A stretch of DNA of 53,196 nt, from assembly GCF_021602345.1 (NCBI RefSeq), contig NZ_BQID01000024.1:1-53196 (forward strand), in the 5' to 3' direction. This document shows positions 20,871 through 29,017 of this stretch, piece by piece; position 1 is the first letter of the stretch, and every line of letters begins with the position of its first letter. Made by a program: the position numbers and the translations under genes. The DNA is from Pseudomonas pharyngis (GTDB taxonomy: Bacteria; Pseudomonadota; Gammaproteobacteria; Pseudomonadales; Pseudomonadaceae). The notes under the pieces were generated by a model. The model saw nothing but the letters and a program-made list of their open reading frames with translations, was not told the DNA's origin and did not search any database.

Positions 20871-21641
20871 TTAATTCGGGCCGAGAATCTTCGCCAGTTT
20901 GTCCGGCGTCGGCGCGCCTTGCTGTTGTTGCAGTTCGCCCTTGTCGTCCATGTAGAAGATCGCCGGGGTGGCCTGTAACTCCAGGTCTTCCATCAACTGC
21001 ATGTTCGCCGCGAGTTTGGTCTGCACGGCGACCGGAATGTCCTTCAAGGCCTTGAGGGTGCTGGCCTTGCCGGCCTTCTCGTGATCTTCCAGGGCTTTGC
21101 TCGGGTCCTTGGCGGCGAGCAGGGCAGCGGCTTTGGCCGGGCTGTCTTCGCGGATGATGCCGACCATGATGTGTCGCAGCTGCACCTTGCCGGCCTTGAC
21201 CCATGGACGGGCCTGTTCCCAGAACATGTTGCAGTACGGGCAGTTCGGGTCGCTGAACAGGTACACAGTGCGTGGTGCATCCTTGTTGCCGTCCTGAATC
21301 CAGTTGCTGGCCTCGAACTTGGCCCAGACTTCCTTGGCCATCGGCGCGTAGACCAGTTTTTGCAGCGGTGCGCTGCTCAGGTCGTTGCCGTCGGCGTCGT
21401 ACAGGTTGCCCAGCAGCACGTGCTTGCCGTCCGGCGTCAGGTACAGCGCCATGCCGCGGTTCTGGTATTGCGCGGCGTAACCGCGCAAGCCGTCCGGCGC
21501 GTCGAACTGACCGACGATCTTGGCGCCCTTGGCTTCGATCTTCTTGATCGCTTCAGGCAGTTCTTCAGCGGCCTGGACCGACGGCAAGTGCAGCAGGGCG
21601 GCGCCCAGGGTCAGCGTCAGCAGGTGGCGGAGGCGGGGCAT
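20871..21641 (-). CDS. dsbG: Thiol:disulfide interchange protein DsbG/DsbC type
   Basis: A 256-residue periplasmic disulfide isomerase/reductase. The signal peptide is residues 1-24 (cleavage after VQA). An N-terminal dimerisation region follows, then a thioredoxin domain with active site C134-P-Y-C137 (DPNCPYCNMF) and a cis-proline ATPAIFY segment near the C-terminus. It should be kept reduced by DsbD and protect single Cys thiols of periplasmic proteins. The gene overlaps the end of the upstream TlpA-like gene by 25 bases (ATG at 21641, upstream stop at 21617) and is the last gene of the dsbD-tlpA-dsbG operon. The same order occurs in P. aeruginosa PA2476-PA2478. DsbC is an alternative name, but the CPYC site and the operon favour DsbG. 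Confidence 0.9.
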   Translation of the reverse strand: MPRLRHLLTLTLGAALLHLPSVQAAEELPEAIKKIEAKGAKIVGQFDAPDGLRGYAAQYQNRGMALYLTPDGKHVLLGNLYDADGNDLSSAPLQKLVYAPMAKEVWAKFEASNWIQDGNKDAPRTVYLFSDPNCPYCNMFWEQARPWVKAGKVQLRHIMVGIIREDSPAKAAALLAAKDPSKALEDHEKAGKASTLKALKDIPVAVQTKLAANMQLMEDLELQATPAIFYMDDKGELQQQQGAPTPDKLAKILGPN

Positions 21642-22489
21642 GGCAGTTTCCTTGAAGAAGAGGTGGCCGGATTCGGGCTGGAGGCCGGGGTGTCGAAGCT
21701 TTCCAGGGCACGGGCCAGGCTGGCGTTGGACAATTCGCCCAAATGGCTGCCCAGCAGGCGACCGTCCGGGCTATAGAACAGGGTAGTCGGCAGGGCCATG
21801 GAGCCCACGGCCTGGCCGAGGCGTCCGCTGCGGTCGAACAGCACGTTGTTCAGGCTCAAACCCTGGGTTTCGAGAAACGTGGCGACGCTTTGCATGCTTT
21901 CGGCCTGGTTGACGAACAGGAACGTCAGGTCCGGGCGTTGTTGCTGAGCGTTTTCCAGCACCGGCATTTCCCGGCGGCACGGCGGACACCAGGTGGCCCA
22001 CAGGTTGATCACCAGCGGCCCGCCCTGATAGTCGGTGAGTTTCACGGTTTCCCCGGCGGCGTTGCGCAGAGTGATGTCCGGCAGGCGCGTGCCTTGCTCG
22101 TAGATGTTCAGCGACAGGGTCGCCATCACCCAGAACACCACACCGCTGACCACACCGAAACCCAGCGGTCGACGCAGACCCGGCCGGCGCCAGCCGCGAT
22201 ACAACGCCGCGAGCAACAGCACGATCACCCCCGGCCAGGCGAGAAAACCGCCGTCGCGCAGGTCGATGATCTGCCACAGGTCGTTGCGATAGTGCCCCCA
22301 ATACACGGCGACGAACGCAATGCGCGCCGCCAGCATGCCGAGCAGAAACAGGCTGAACAGCGCCGACTCGGGATTGTCACCGCCGCGCTTGGCCACCCGC
22401 CAGCCGACGAAGGTCGCCAGTGCCAGCGCGCTGATCAGCAGCAAGTGATTGAGTGCGATGGCAAAGGTGCCGAGGGTGAAGGTCAGCAT
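21617..22489 (-). CDS. Membrane-anchored TlpA/DsbE-like thioredoxin
   Basis: A 290-residue protein made of an N-terminal membrane part and a C-terminal thioredoxin. About four hydrophobic helices lie at residues 7-30, 43-65, 83-98 and 108-128. The segment YRNDLWQIIDLRDGGFLAWPGVI resembles part of prolipoprotein diacylglyceryl transferase (Lgt). The thioredoxin part starts near residue 135, with active site C168-P-P-C171 (LWATWCPPCRREMPVLEN). It should reduce periplasmic disulfides using electrons from DsbD. Its ATG shares one base with the dsbD stop (TAATG), so the two are translationally coupled. P. aeruginosa calls the equivalent gene dsbE in dsbDEG. It is longer than simple DsbE/CcmG because of the polytopic N-terminus. 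Confidence 0.85.
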   Translation of the reverse strand: MLTFTLGTFAIALNHLLLISALALATFVGWRVAKRGGDNPESALFSLFLLGMLAARIAFVAVYWGHYRNDLWQIIDLRDGGFLAWPGVIVLLLAALYRGWRRPGLRRPLGFGVVSGVVFWVMATLSLNIYEQGTRLPDITLRNAAGETVKLTDYQGGPLVINLWATWCPPCRREMPVLENAQQQRPDLTFLFVNQAESMQSVATFLETQGLSLNNVLFDRSGRLGQAVGSMALPTTLFYSPDGRLLGSHLGELSNASLARALESFDTPASSPNPATSSSRKLPCPASATC

Positions 22490-24222
22490 TAACGGGCGTC
22501 TCGGATGGTGGTCCAGCGTTGCAGGAAAGTATCGGCATCGACCTCGCCGGTGATGCGCTGGCTGCGGCGCTCTTCACCGTCGGCGCCGATCCACACGAAA
22601 CTCGGTGGCCCAGGCACTTTATAACGACCGAGCAATTCGCGGCTGGCGGCATTGTCGGCGGTGACGTCGATTTGCAGCAAGCGCACATCACTCAGGGCCT
22701 GCATCACCCGCGCCTGGCCGAACACCTGTTTCTCCATGACTTTGCACGACACGCACCAATCGGCGTAGTAATCGAGCAGCACCCACTGGCCCTGGGCTTT
22801 GGCGGCGTCTAACTCGCGTTGCAGGGCGGCGGGATCCTTGATCGTCGTGAAGGCTTCGTGGCCGCTGGGCGCCGCAGATCCGACGCGTCCGGCGCTGTAC
22901 ACCTGCAACGGCTGATATGGATCGTCACTGCCACCCGCCGCCCCGACCACCAGCAGACTGCCCCACAGGCCCAGCAACAGCGAACCGGCACCGAACAGCT
23001 GCGCCACGCGACCAAAGCCATCGGACTGTTTCCAGGCGCTGTAAGCGGCGATCAACAGCAGCGCGCCGCACAGGCCCAACCACAGCGACGGCTCCAGCAC
23101 CGGGCGCAGCATCAGCAGCGCGGTGGCGAGGAACAGGAAGCCGAACACGCCTTTGAGCAGATTCATCCACGCGCCGGGCTTGGGCAGGAAGCGATTGCCG
23201 ACCGTTACCAGCAACAGCAGCGGGACGCCGATGCCGATGCCCAGAGCAAACAGGATCAGGCCGCCGTGCAGCGCGTTGCCGCTTTGCGCGATGTAGAGCA
23301 GAGCGCCGGCCAGCGGCGCGGTCATGCACGGGCCGACCAGCAGACCGGACAGCGCGCCCAATACGCCGGCGCCGATCAGGCTGCCGCCGCGTTGGCTGCG
23401 CGAGGCGTGTTCCAGTCGATCCCGCAGGGCCACCGGCAATTGCAGCTCGAAGAAGCCAAACATCGGCAACGCCAGAACCACAAACACTGCCGCGAACGTT
23501 CCGAGCAGCCACGGGTTCTGCAACCACGCCTGCAGGTTGGCCCCCAGCAGCGCGGCAATAACGCCCATCGCCGCATACACCAGGGCCATGCAAACCACAT
23601 AACTGCCGGCCAGCGCGAAACCGCGACGCGGCGTAGCACCGCTGCCCACCACCATGCCCGCCAGAATCGGCAGCATCGGCAGCGAACACGGCGCAAACGC
23701 CAGCAGCAGACCCAGGCCGAAGAACACCAGCAGACTCCAGCCCAGCGAGTGCTGTTGCAGGCCGCTGGCCAGTGCCTGATCCGGCGCTTCATCTGTCGCC
23801 GCAGCGGCAGCTTTGCCGCCGAGGTCGATCACTCGGGTCTGCGGGGGATAGCAAAGACCGGCATCGGCACAGCCCTGATAACTGACCTTGATCTGGCCCG
23901 TGGCGGCCGCCGGAATCTTCAGTTCCAGACCCTGGCGATAAACCGGTTGTTCGCCGAAGTACTCGTCGCTGTGGGACTCGCCTTCGGGCAGGGCCGGGAT
24001 GTTTGGTGTCGTCAGCCCGTCGAACTTCAGACGCTTCTGATACAGGTAATAGCCATCGGCGATTTGCCAGAACAACTGGGTCTCACCGGAATCCAGACGT
24101 TGCGAGGTCAGCACGAATGCCTTGTCGACCGGCAAGAACTCCGGTTTTGACGCAAATGGATCATTCCCCGCCTGGGCCAGACTCGAAATCAGCAGTGCAA
24201 AAAACAGAAAAAAATGACGCAT
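22489..24222 (-). CDS. dsbD: Cytochrome c biogenesis-type electron carrier DsbD
   Basis: A 577-residue inner-membrane protein that moves electrons from cytoplasmic thioredoxin to periplasmic Dsb proteins. Signal peptide 1-18. The periplasmic alpha domain has C118 and C124 (QGCADAGLCYPP). An eight-helix core carries C179 (AFAPCSLPMLP) and a second Cys in LVGPCMTAPLAG. The C-terminal thioredoxin domain has C490-V-S-C493 (DWCVSCKVMEKQ). All three redox pairs are therefore present. The start chosen is ATG 24222 (MRHFFLFF), because an upstream in-frame start would place a polar stretch before the signal peptide. It is the first gene of the minus-strand operon, divergent from the DsbRS-like two-component genes, and is probably the second dsbD paralogue of the genome, as in P. 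aeruginosa. Confidence 0.93.
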   Translation of the reverse strand: MRHFFLFFALLISSLAQAGNDPFASKPEFLPVDKAFVLTSQRLDSGETQLFWQIADGYYLYQKRLKFDGLTTPNIPALPEGESHSDEYFGEQPVYRQGLELKIPAAATGQIKVSYQGCADAGLCYPPQTRVIDLGGKAAAAATDEAPDQALASGLQQHSLGWSLLVFFGLGLLLAFAPCSLPMLPILAGMVVGSGATPRRGFALAGSYVVCMALVYAAMGVIAALLGANLQAWLQNPWLLGTFAAVFVVLALPMFGFFELQLPVALRDRLEHASRSQRGGSLIGAGVLGALSGLLVGPCMTAPLAGALLYIAQSGNALHGGLILFALGIGIGVPLLLLVTVGNRFLPKPGAWMNLLKGVFGFLFLATALLMLRPVLEPSLWLGLCGALLLIAAYSAWKQSDGFGRVAQLFGAGSLLLGLWGSLLVVGAAGGSDDPYQPLQVYSAGRVGSAAPSGHEAFTTIKDPAALQRELDAAKAQGQWVLLDYYADWCVSCKVMEKQVFGQARVMQALSDVRLLQIDVTADNAASRELLGRYKVPGPPSFVWIGADGEERRSQRITGEVDADTFLQRWTTIRDAR

Positions 24223-24269
24223 GGAGGAGCCTTGTCCCTGTGCAATTGAGGGGCACAATGGGCGGCGGC

Positions 24270-24288
24270 GATTAACCGATGATTAACC
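24270..24288. promoter_or_regulatory. Tandem response-regulator site (DsbR box)
   Basis: GATTAACC occurs at 24270-24277 and again at 24281-24288, an exact direct repeat with an 11-base period. Sites of this geometry bind OmpR-family regulators as head-to-tail dimers. It lies between the divergent dsbD and dsbR genes, 48 bases from the dsbD start. Confidence 0.7.
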
Positions 24289-24375
24289 GCGACGCCCTTG
24301 TCGCGGTGGCGTTCGGGGCATAATGTCGGCTTAATCGGCCAGCGGCCTAATCAGCACTTTTCCACGGGACTCACC

Positions 24376-25056
24376 ATGCACGTACTGGTTTGCGAAGACG
24401 ATGAGTTGATCGCCAGCGGGATCGTCGCCGGGCTGACGGCGCAGGGCCTGACCGTCGAGCACGTCAACACCGCCTCCAAGGCGCGGGCGATTCTCAAGGT
24501 TGCCGAATTCGACGTGATGGTGCTCGATCTCGGCCTGCCGGACGAAGATGGCCTCAAGTTGCTGCAACAACTGCGTCAGCAAGGCCTGGAGATTCCGGTC
24601 CTGATCCTGACTGCGCGGGATTCGGTCACCGACCGTGTCGACGGCCTGCAGTCCGGTGCCGACGACTACCTGCTCAAGCCATTCGACCTGCGCGAGTTGT
24701 TCGCCCGCCTGCAAACCCTGCTGCGCCGGGTGGCCGGACGCAGCGTCAATCTGATCGAACACGGCGCGCTGACCTACGATCCGAGCAGTCGCGAAACCAC
24801 CCTGGCGGGGCGTCCGGTGGATCTGTCGCGGCGCGAGCAGTCGTTGTTGCAAGCCTTGCTGCACAACCGTGGCCGGGTGCTGTCCACCGAGCAGTTGAAG
24901 GACAGCGTCTACGGTTTCAACGATGAACTGGAAAGCAACGCGCTCAACGTGCACATCCATCACCTGCGCAGCAAACTCGGCAAAGGCATCGTCGAAACCG
25001 TGCGCGGTCTGGGTTATCGCCTGGGCCCGGCCGATGGCGGAGAACCCGACAAGTGA
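24376..25056 (+). CDS. dsbR: OmpR-family response regulator, DsbR-like
   Basis: A 226-residue response regulator. The receiver domain (1-115) has acidic residues ED at 7-8, phosphoacceptor D51 (MVLDLGLPDEDG), the switch T of LILTARDS and K101 (LLKPFDLRE). A winged-helix DNA-binding domain (about 125-222) ends in VETVRGLGYRLG. It starts at ATG 24376 (MHVLVCEDD). The ribosome site is weak (GGGAC). Its stop overlaps the ATG of the kinase gene (TGATG). The position divergent from dsbD-tlpA-dsbG matches P. aeruginosa PA2479 (DsbR), which activates the dsb operon in response to copper. The 11-base tandem repeat next to it fits such a regulator. It belongs to the QseB/PmrA branch, so the name depends on context. 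Confidence 0.85.
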   Translation: MHVLVCEDDELIASGIVAGLTAQGLTVEHVNTASKARAILKVAEFDVMVLDLGLPDEDGLKLLQQLRQQGLEIPVLILTARDSVTDRVDGLQSGADDYLLKPFDLRELFARLQTLLRRVAGRSVNLIEHGALTYDPSSRETTLAGRPVDLSRREQSLLQALLHNRGRVLSTEQLKDSVYGFNDELESNALNVHIHHLRSKLGKGIVETVRGLGYRLGPADGGEPDK

Positions 25057-26378
25057 TGAGCCTGCGCCTGCGCCTGAGCCTGACCCTCGGCGCCGCATTC
25101 GCGCTGATCTGGGCATTGGCGGCCGCCTGGATGCTCAGCGACCTGCGCAACCAGATGATGTTTTCCCTCGACCAGCGCCTGGTGGCGTCGGCGCGGATGG
25201 TTGCCGGGTTGCTGGAACAATTGCCGGCTGTCCCGAGCAAAGGCGAGGGCACTCATTTCAGCGCCGAGCAGTTGAACATTCCCGGCGGCATGGCCTGTCA
25301 GGTCAGCTCGCTGCGCGGGGAAATCCTCGCTCGCAGCCACAACAATCCGGAACAGGCGCTGGAAGCCCAGAAGATGGGCTTCCACGATCAAATGATCGAC
25401 GGTGCCCCATGGCGCAGCTTCACCCTGGCCCGGGGCGATGTGCGTATTACCACCGCCGACCGGGTGATCGAGCGCGAAGCCCTGAACATGTCGATCCTGC
25501 TGGCGGCCTCGGTGCCGGTCGGCGTGGCGCTGCTTGGCTGCCTGTGCCTGTTGTGGCTGGGGATCGGCCAGGGGTTGGCGCCGCTCAACCGCTTGCGTGA
25601 AGCCTTGATGCGTCGCAACGCGGATTCGCTTGAGCCGTTGCAGTTGCAGTCATTCCCCAGCGAACTGAAACCGCTGCTGGAAACCCAGAACCAATTGTTT
25701 CAGCGCATCGGCAAGACCATCGAGCGCGAGCGTCGCCTGACCGGCGATGCCGCCCACGAACTGCGCAGCCCGCTGACGGCGATCAAGACCCACCTGCAAG
25801 TGGCGCGCATGACCGATGGCAGCGCCCGCGATCAGTCTCTGGCCCGAGCCGAGGAGGGTGCCGACCGCCTGCATCGGACCCTTGAGCAGTTACTGTTGCT
25901 GGCGCGGGTCGAAGGCAGTCTGTCGTTCGACGACGGTGTGCAGTGCAGCGCCGAGCAGGTAGCGAAACTGGCGATCCAGGACTCGGCCAGCGACCAGCGC
26001 CAGCGGATAAGACTGCATCTGCCCGAGCGTTTGTCCGAAGCTCCACTGCAAATGCCGGCGGTGCTGTCGATCGCGGCCCTGCGCAACCTGTTGGACAACG
26101 CTCTGCGTCATACGCCGACGGACGGCGCGGTGGACCTGAGCCTGGAAACCAGCGCCAATCGCGTGCGTTTTGTGGTGCGCGACCATGGGCCGGGAATCGC
26201 CCCTGACGATCTGCAACACCTGACCCAGCGCTTCTGGCGCAACGGCCAGAGCACCGGCTGCGGACTGGGGCTGGCGATTGTCCAGGCGATCGTTCAGCGC
26301 TGCGCCTGCACCCTGCATTTCGACAGCCGTCCGGATGGTTTGCGGGTCGAGCTGACCATGCCGCTGCAACCGGTCTGA
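25056..26378 (+). CDS. dsbS: Sensor histidine kinase, DsbS-like
   Basis: A 440-residue inner-membrane kinase. Transmembrane helices lie near residues 8-28 and 147-170, with a periplasmic loop of about 120 residues between them. A HAMP-like linker is followed by the phosphorylation site H234 (AAHELRSPLTAIKTHL), then the ATPase domain with N box LRNLLDNALRHT, G1 DHGPGIAP and G2 GCGLGLAIV. The periplasmic loop contains a single Cys, C81 (GGMACQVSS). P. aeruginosa DsbS is reported to sense Cu(I) through Cys82 in the same region, so this Cys is the likely sensor thiol. The start is ATG 25056, overlapping the regulator stop. It pairs with the preceding response regulator and should control the divergent dsb operon. 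Confidence 0.85.
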   Translation: MSLRLRLSLTLGAAFALIWALAAAWMLSDLRNQMMFSLDQRLVASARMVAGLLEQLPAVPSKGEGTHFSAEQLNIPGGMACQVSSLRGEILARSHNNPEQALEAQKMGFHDQMIDGAPWRSFTLARGDVRITTADRVIEREALNMSILLAASVPVGVALLGCLCLLWLGIGQGLAPLNRLREALMRRNADSLEPLQLQSFPSELKPLLETQNQLFQRIGKTIERERRLTGDAAHELRSPLTAIKTHLQVARMTDGSARDQSLARAEEGADRLHRTLEQLLLLARVEGSLSFDDGVQCSAEQVAKLAIQDSASDQRQRIRLHLPERLSEAPLQMPAVLSIAALRNLLDNALRHTPTDGAVDLSLETSANRVRFVVRDHGPGIAPDDLQHLTQRFWRNGQSTGCGLGLAIVQAIVQRCACTLHFDSRPDGLRVELTMPLQPV

Positions 26379-26485
26379 CAGTTTGCCGGGCACATCAAAT
26401 GTAACCTCTCTCCATTAGTCATCCGCCGGCCGTGACGGTATTGTCGCCCCAGCCTTTGACTCAATGGATTGAGGGAAACAGCGCC

Positions 26486-26971
26486 ATGGAAGCACCCGTC
26501 TATATCTGTCCCGCCACCCCCGCCGACGCCGGCATCATCAGCAGGATCCTTGAGCGTTCGATCCGCGTCGGTTGCGCGCTCGATCATCGCAACGACCCAC
26601 AACTGGTCGACCGCTGGGTCCGCCGACAATCGGCGGAGCACGTCAGCGCCTGGCTCGCCGATCCCCATCACTATCTGAACATCGCGCTGCTGCAGGACAA
26701 ACCCGTCGGCGTCGGCATGGCCGCAGCCCATGGCGAGGTCATGTTCTGTCACGTGCAGCCGGAGTGGTTTCGCCGAGGTGCGGGCCGTGCGCTGATGGGC
26801 GATCTCGAGGGTTGGCTGAGGATTCGTGGCAGGCCATGCATCACGCTTGCAAGCACGCGAACCGGCGCGGCGTTCTACCGGCGCCTGGGGTATCGCGAAA
26901 CGGCGTCTCCCTTCATGCAACACGGCGTTTTGACCCTGCCGATGCACAAGCCGCTGGCATTGTCGGCCTGA
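26486..26971 (+). CDS. GNAT family N-acetyltransferase
   Basis: A 161-residue protein with the GNAT fold. The acetyl-CoA loop is EWFRRGAGRALMGDLEGW near residues 92-110, and the late segment STRTGAAFYRRLGYRETA contains the usual C-terminal FYxxxGY element. The start is ATG 26486 (MEAPVYICP) after GAGGGA, in preference to a longer in-frame start without a ribosome site. It lies between dsbS and pvdH on the same strand. A PvdS box starts 17 bases after its stop, so it is not part of the pvdH transcript. The substrate is unknown. Confidence 0.8.
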   Translation: MEAPVYICPATPADAGIISRILERSIRVGCALDHRNDPQLVDRWVRRQSAEHVSAWLADPHHYLNIALLQDKPVGVGMAAAHGEVMFCHVQPEWFRRGAGRALMGDLEGWLRIRGRPCITLASTRTGAAFYRRLGYRETASPFMQHGVLTLPMHKPLALSA

Positions 26972-26987
26972 CATTCGATCAAGGGTG

Positions 26988-27011
26988 TAAATCCTCGACA
27001 CGCTGGTGCGT
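26988..27011 (+). promoter_or_regulatory. PvdS promoter box upstream of pvdH
   Basis: TAAAT (26988-26992), 16 bases, CGT (27009-27011): a perfect match to the PvdS consensus, about 100 bases before the pvdH ATG. Confidence 0.9.
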
Positions 27012-27113
27012 TTCCAGAACAGGAAAACCTGCATGTGCGCCCCGCGACCGGAACGCGCACCTGCCCGGTGTGCAGTTTTGGTCACTATCCATAGCGTATT
27101 GAGGGGTCGAGAG

Positions 27114-28526
27114 ATGTCAGTCGCCACCAGCCTTATCGAAGAGTCGTCGGCCCGGATCGCCTCCGCGCCGGCGGAAACGCTGTATCAGTTCAATGAATCG
27201 CCGTTGCTGGCCCGTCAGAGCCGGCAGGAATCCAATGCCCGCAGCTACCCGCGTCGTATTCCCCTGGCGCTCAAGCGCGCCAAGGGCCTGTACGTCGAGG
27301 ACGTCGAGGGCCGCAGCTTCATCGATTGCCTGGCCGGCGCCGGCACCCTCGCGCTGGGGCATAACCATCCGGTAGTGATCGAGGCCATTCAGCAGGTACT
27401 GGCCGATGAGTTGCCACTGCACACCCTGGACCTGACCACGCCGGTAAAGGATCAGTTTGTTCAGGACCTGTTCGGCCTGCTGCCTCCGGCATTGGCCAAG
27501 GAAGCGAAAATCCAGTTCTGCGGCCCGACCGGCACCGACGCCGTGGAAGCCGCGCTGAAACTGGTGCGCACCGCCACCGGGCGCAGCACCGTGCTGTCGT
27601 TCTCCGGCGGTTACCACGGCATGAGCCAGGGTGCCTTGAGCCTGATGGGCAGCCTGGGGCCGAAAAAGCCGCTGGGTGCGCTGCTCAGCAACGGCGTGCA
27701 ATTCATGCCTTTCCCGTACGACTACCGTTGCCCGTTCGGCCTCGGTGGCGCGGCGGGTGTGAAGGCCAATCTGAGCTACCTGGAAAACCTGCTCAATGAT
27801 CCCGAAGCCGGCGTGCAATTGCCGGCCGCTGTCATCGTCGAAGCGGTGCAGGGCGAGGGCGGTGTGATCCCGGCGGACATCGAGTGGCTGCGCGGTCTGC
27901 GCCGCATCACCGAAAAAGCCGGTGTTGCACTGATCATCGATGAGATCCAGAGCGGCTTCGCCCGCACCGGCAAGATGTTTGCCTTCGAACACGCCGGCAT
28001 CACGCCGGATGTGGTGGTGCTGTCCAAAGCCATCGGCGGCAGCCTGCCGCTGGCGGTGGTGGTTTATCGCGACTGGCTCGACACCTGGCAGCCGGGCGCC
28101 CACGCCGGTACATTCCGTGGCAACCAGATGGCGATGGCCGCCGGCTCCGCGGTGATGCGTTACCTGGTCGAGCACAAGGTCTGCGAACACGCTGCCGCCA
28201 TGGGCGAACGCCTGAGCGAACACCTGCGCGTTCTGCAGCGCGATTTCCCGCAACTGGGCGACATTCGTGGTCGTGGCCTGATGCTCGGTGTTGAGCTGGT
28301 CGATCCGAACGGCGCACCGGATGCGCTGGGGCATCCACCGGCCTTCGCACGTCTGGCGCCGCTGATTCAGCGCGAATGTCTCAAGCGCGGGCTGATTCTG
28401 GAGCTGGGCGGGCGTCACGGTGCGGTGGTGCGGTTCCTGCCGCCGCTGGTGATCACCGCCGCGGAAATCGACCGCGTCGCCGAGATCTTCGGCCGTGCGT
28501 TGAGCGCTGCGACCGCCGGCCTGTAA
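27114..28526 (+). CDS. pvdH: Diaminobutyrate-2-oxoglutarate aminotransferase PvdH
   Basis: A 470-residue PLP-dependent class-III aminotransferase that makes L-2,4-diaminobutyrate from aspartate semialdehyde and glutamate. Diaminobutyrate is the third residue activated by PvdL. Visible family elements are [54 protein letters not shown] and the PLP lysine K305 ([16 protein letters not shown]). The length matches PvdH of P. aeruginosa (about 469). The start is ATG 27114 ([10 protein letters not shown]), 7 bases after GAGGGG. A perfect PvdS box lies upstream. The mbtH-like gene follows after 82 bases with its own PvdS box, which overlaps the pvdH stop codon. Its neighbours confirm the assignment to pyoverdine rather than to ectoine synthesis. 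Confidence 0.96.
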   Translation: MSVATSLIEESSARIASAPAETLYQFNESPLLARQSRQESNARSYPRRIPLALKRAKGLYVEDVEGRSFIDCLAGAGTLALGHNHPVVIEAIQQVLADELPLHTLDLTTPVKDQFVQDLFGLLPPALAKEAKIQFCGPTGTDAVEAALKLVRTATGRSTVLSFSGGYHGMSQGALSLMGSLGPKKPLGALLSNGVQFMPFPYDYRCPFGLGGAAGVKANLSYLENLLNDPEAGVQLPAAVIVEAVQGEGGVIPADIEWLRGLRRITEKAGVALIIDEIQSGFARTGKMFAFEHAGITPDVVVLSKAIGGSLPLAVVVYRDWLDTWQPGAHAGTFRGNQMAMAAGSAVMRYLVEHKVCEHAAAMGERLSEHLRVLQRDFPQLGDIRGRGLMLGVELVDPNGAPDALGHPPAFARLAPLIQRECLKRGLILELGGRHGAVVRFLPPLVITAAEIDRVAEIFGRALSAATAGL

Positions 28527-28547
28527 ATTTTTCGCCGCGTCGAACGT
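28524..28547 (+). promoter_or_regulatory. PvdS promoter box upstream of mbtH, overlapping the pvdH stop
   Basis: TAAAT (28524-28528), 16 bases, CGT (28545-28547): a perfect PvdS match. Its first three bases are the TAA stop codon of pvdH. It gives mbtH its own promoter in addition to read-through from pvdH. Confidence 0.8.
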
Positions 28548-28608
28548 TCTTTCTACATACCCGGCTGCACCGTCGTGCAGCCCACCCTTACAGCGATGGA
28601 GACATAGC

Positions 28609-28833
28609 ATGACGTCAGTATTCGACCGCGAGGACATCCTCTTTCAAGTCGTGGTCAACCACGAAGAGCAGTACTCGATCTGGCCGGACTACAAGGCCGT
28701 GCCGGAAGGTTGGCGCACTGTGGGCAAGAGCGGCCTGAAGAAGGAATGCCTGGCCTACATCGAAGAAGTCTGGACCGACATGCGTCCGCTGAGCCTGCGC
28801 CAGAAGATGGAAGCGCAAGCAGCCGCCCAGTAA
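28609..28833 (+). CDS. mbtH: MbtH-like protein
   Basis: A 74-residue MbtH-family protein. The signature [23 protein letters not shown] and the late [14 protein letters not shown] are intact, including the conserved Trp residues. MbtH proteins bind adenylation domains of peptide synthetases and are needed for their solubility or activity, so this one should serve PvdL and the other pyoverdine synthetases. It lies just after pvdH, as PA2412 does after PA2413 in P. aeruginosa. GGAG lies 8 bases before the ATG. It ends at a strong terminator. The thioesterase gene PA2411, which follows in P. aeruginosa, is absent here. Confidence 0.96.
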   Translation: MTSVFDREDILFQVVVNHEEQYSIWPDYKAVPEGWRTVGKSGLKKECLAYIEEVWTDMRPLSLRQKMEAQAAAQ

Positions 28834-28849
28834 GGCGCCAGACAAAAAG

Positions 28850-28882
28850 AAACCCGCTGGACTGGAATCAGTCAGCGGGTTT
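28850..28882 (+). terminator. Terminator after mbtH
   Basis: AAACCCGCTG (28850-28859) pairs with CAGCGGGTTT (28873-28882). The stem is extended inside by ACTG/CAGT, and further T residues follow. Confidence 0.92.
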
Positions 28883-28898
28883 TTTCATGTCCGGCATT

Positions 28899-29010
28899 CG
28901 ATCGTTCCCACGCTCTGCGTGAGAATCCAGCCCGGGACGCTCCGCGTCCCTTCCGAAGCGGACGCGGAGCGTCCAATGAGGCATTCCCACGCAGAGCGTG
29001 GGAACGATCA
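28899..29010. repeat. Hairpin-forming intergenic repeat (MITE/REP-like)
   Basis: A nearly perfect long inverted repeat. The outer arms ATCGTTCCCACGCTCTGCGT (from 28901) and its complement ending at 29008 extend to about 26 bases with one mismatch. The inner arms GGACGCTCCGCGTCC (28935-28949) and GGACGCGGAGCGTCC (28960-28974) also pair. Such elements are scattered in many copies through Pseudomonas genomes between convergent genes, without coding capacity. This copy separates mbtH from fpvF, at the place where P. aeruginosa carries a thioesterase gene. It probably moves through a transposase supplied elsewhere. That is inference. Confidence 0.85.
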
Positions 29011-29017
29011 CTGAACC

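Noticed and set aside
22819-24150. Plus-strand frame of about 440 codons across dsbD
   Set aside because: The translation is Gln/Arg-rich repetitive sequence without family features. DsbD on the other strand is certain.
27117-28637. Minus-strand frame of about 500 codons across pvdH
   Set aside because: It is an antisense shadow of pvdH, rich in Gln and His, with no start context.
28615-28845. Minus-strand frame opposite mbtH
   Set aside because: The MbtH protein on the plus strand is unmistakable, so this frame is a shadow.
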